From CAYWXK01 sp964462515 (GTDB lineage: Bacteria > Planctomycetota > Phycisphaerae > Sedimentisphaerales > Anaerobacaceae), in the NCBI GenBank assembly GCA_964462515.1, contig CAYWXK010000055.1:1-22936 (forward strand): a DNA stretch of 22,936 nucleotides, in the 5' to 3' direction. Under the pieces are notes generated by a model, which was given only the letters and a program-made list of their open reading frames with translations, searched no databases and was not told the origin of the DNA. Each line of letters begins with the position of its first letter. Position 1 is the first letter of the stretch. The translations under genes and the position numbers were made by a program. Positions 22,926-22,936 of this stretch are shown in pieces.

Positions 22926-22936
22926 ATCCACGTTTT

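Overview
The window most likely comes from a Gram-negative bacterium of the Planctomycetota, probably a Phycisphaerae/Sedimentisphaerales-type lineage. Three things point there. A secreted protein ends in a dockerin-like tail (GDLTGDCLINLFDLAIMASD, then W). The envelope genes include kdsA, an HlyD adaptor and a TolC-type lipoprotein. Intergenic DNA is crowded with short interspersed repeat families. The lineage is inferred from protein style and from memory of such genomes; no marker gene in the window settles it.

Layout. (1) 1-2926: the 3' end of a WecA/MraY-type sugar-phosphate transferase overlaps a large O-antigen ligase/polymerase-like membrane protein with a C-terminal TPR domain. The second gene carries three in-frame arrays of 7-bp repeats. 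(2) 2927-3604: gene-free, with at least four kinds of dispersed repeat. (3) 3605-6034, minus strand: a secreted or membrane coiled-coil protein, then a probable toxin-antitoxin pair (XRE-ImmA/IrrE antitoxin and DUF4411 PIN-like toxin) with a clear promoter and a palindromic operator candidate. (4) 6471-7220, minus: a YebC/TACO1 family gene with a strong promoter, preceded by a repeat-filled gap. (5) 7734-13659, plus: a VTC-domain protein, a DUF4956 membrane protein, an HlyD-family adaptor, a TolC-type outer-membrane lipoprotein and a secreted lamin-tail/dockerin-like protein. This is the most interesting locus. It has the parts of an envelope-spanning conduit but no ABC, RND or MFS pump, and a triphosphate-tunnel polymerase-type protein sits beside it. 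(6) 13774-14583, minus: a secreted HEAT-repeat-like protein, followed by a possible small ORF. (7) 14885-20825, plus: a tight cluster of leuS, a CYTH (class IV cyclase/thiamine-triphosphatase-like) protein, a diacylglycerol-kinase-family lipid kinase, kdsA and a COG0731-type radical SAM protein. (8) 20965-22351, plus: a small unknown protein and a XerC/D tyrosine recombinase, closed by a strong intrinsic terminator. (9) 22402-22936: a minus-strand reading frame without a start codon, bracketed by imperfect 28-bp direct repeats; it looks like a truncated gene remnant.

How the genes may work together. Regions 1 and 7 (kdsA, lipid kinase) and region 5 all concern the cell envelope. In region 5 the hypothesis is that the VTC protein makes or handles an anionic polymer, DUF4956 anchors it in the inner membrane, HlyD/TolC carry material across the periplasm, and the lamin-tail protein acts at the surface. 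That is inference from gene order and fold families, not a demonstrated function. No tRNA, rRNA or CRISPR array was recognised.
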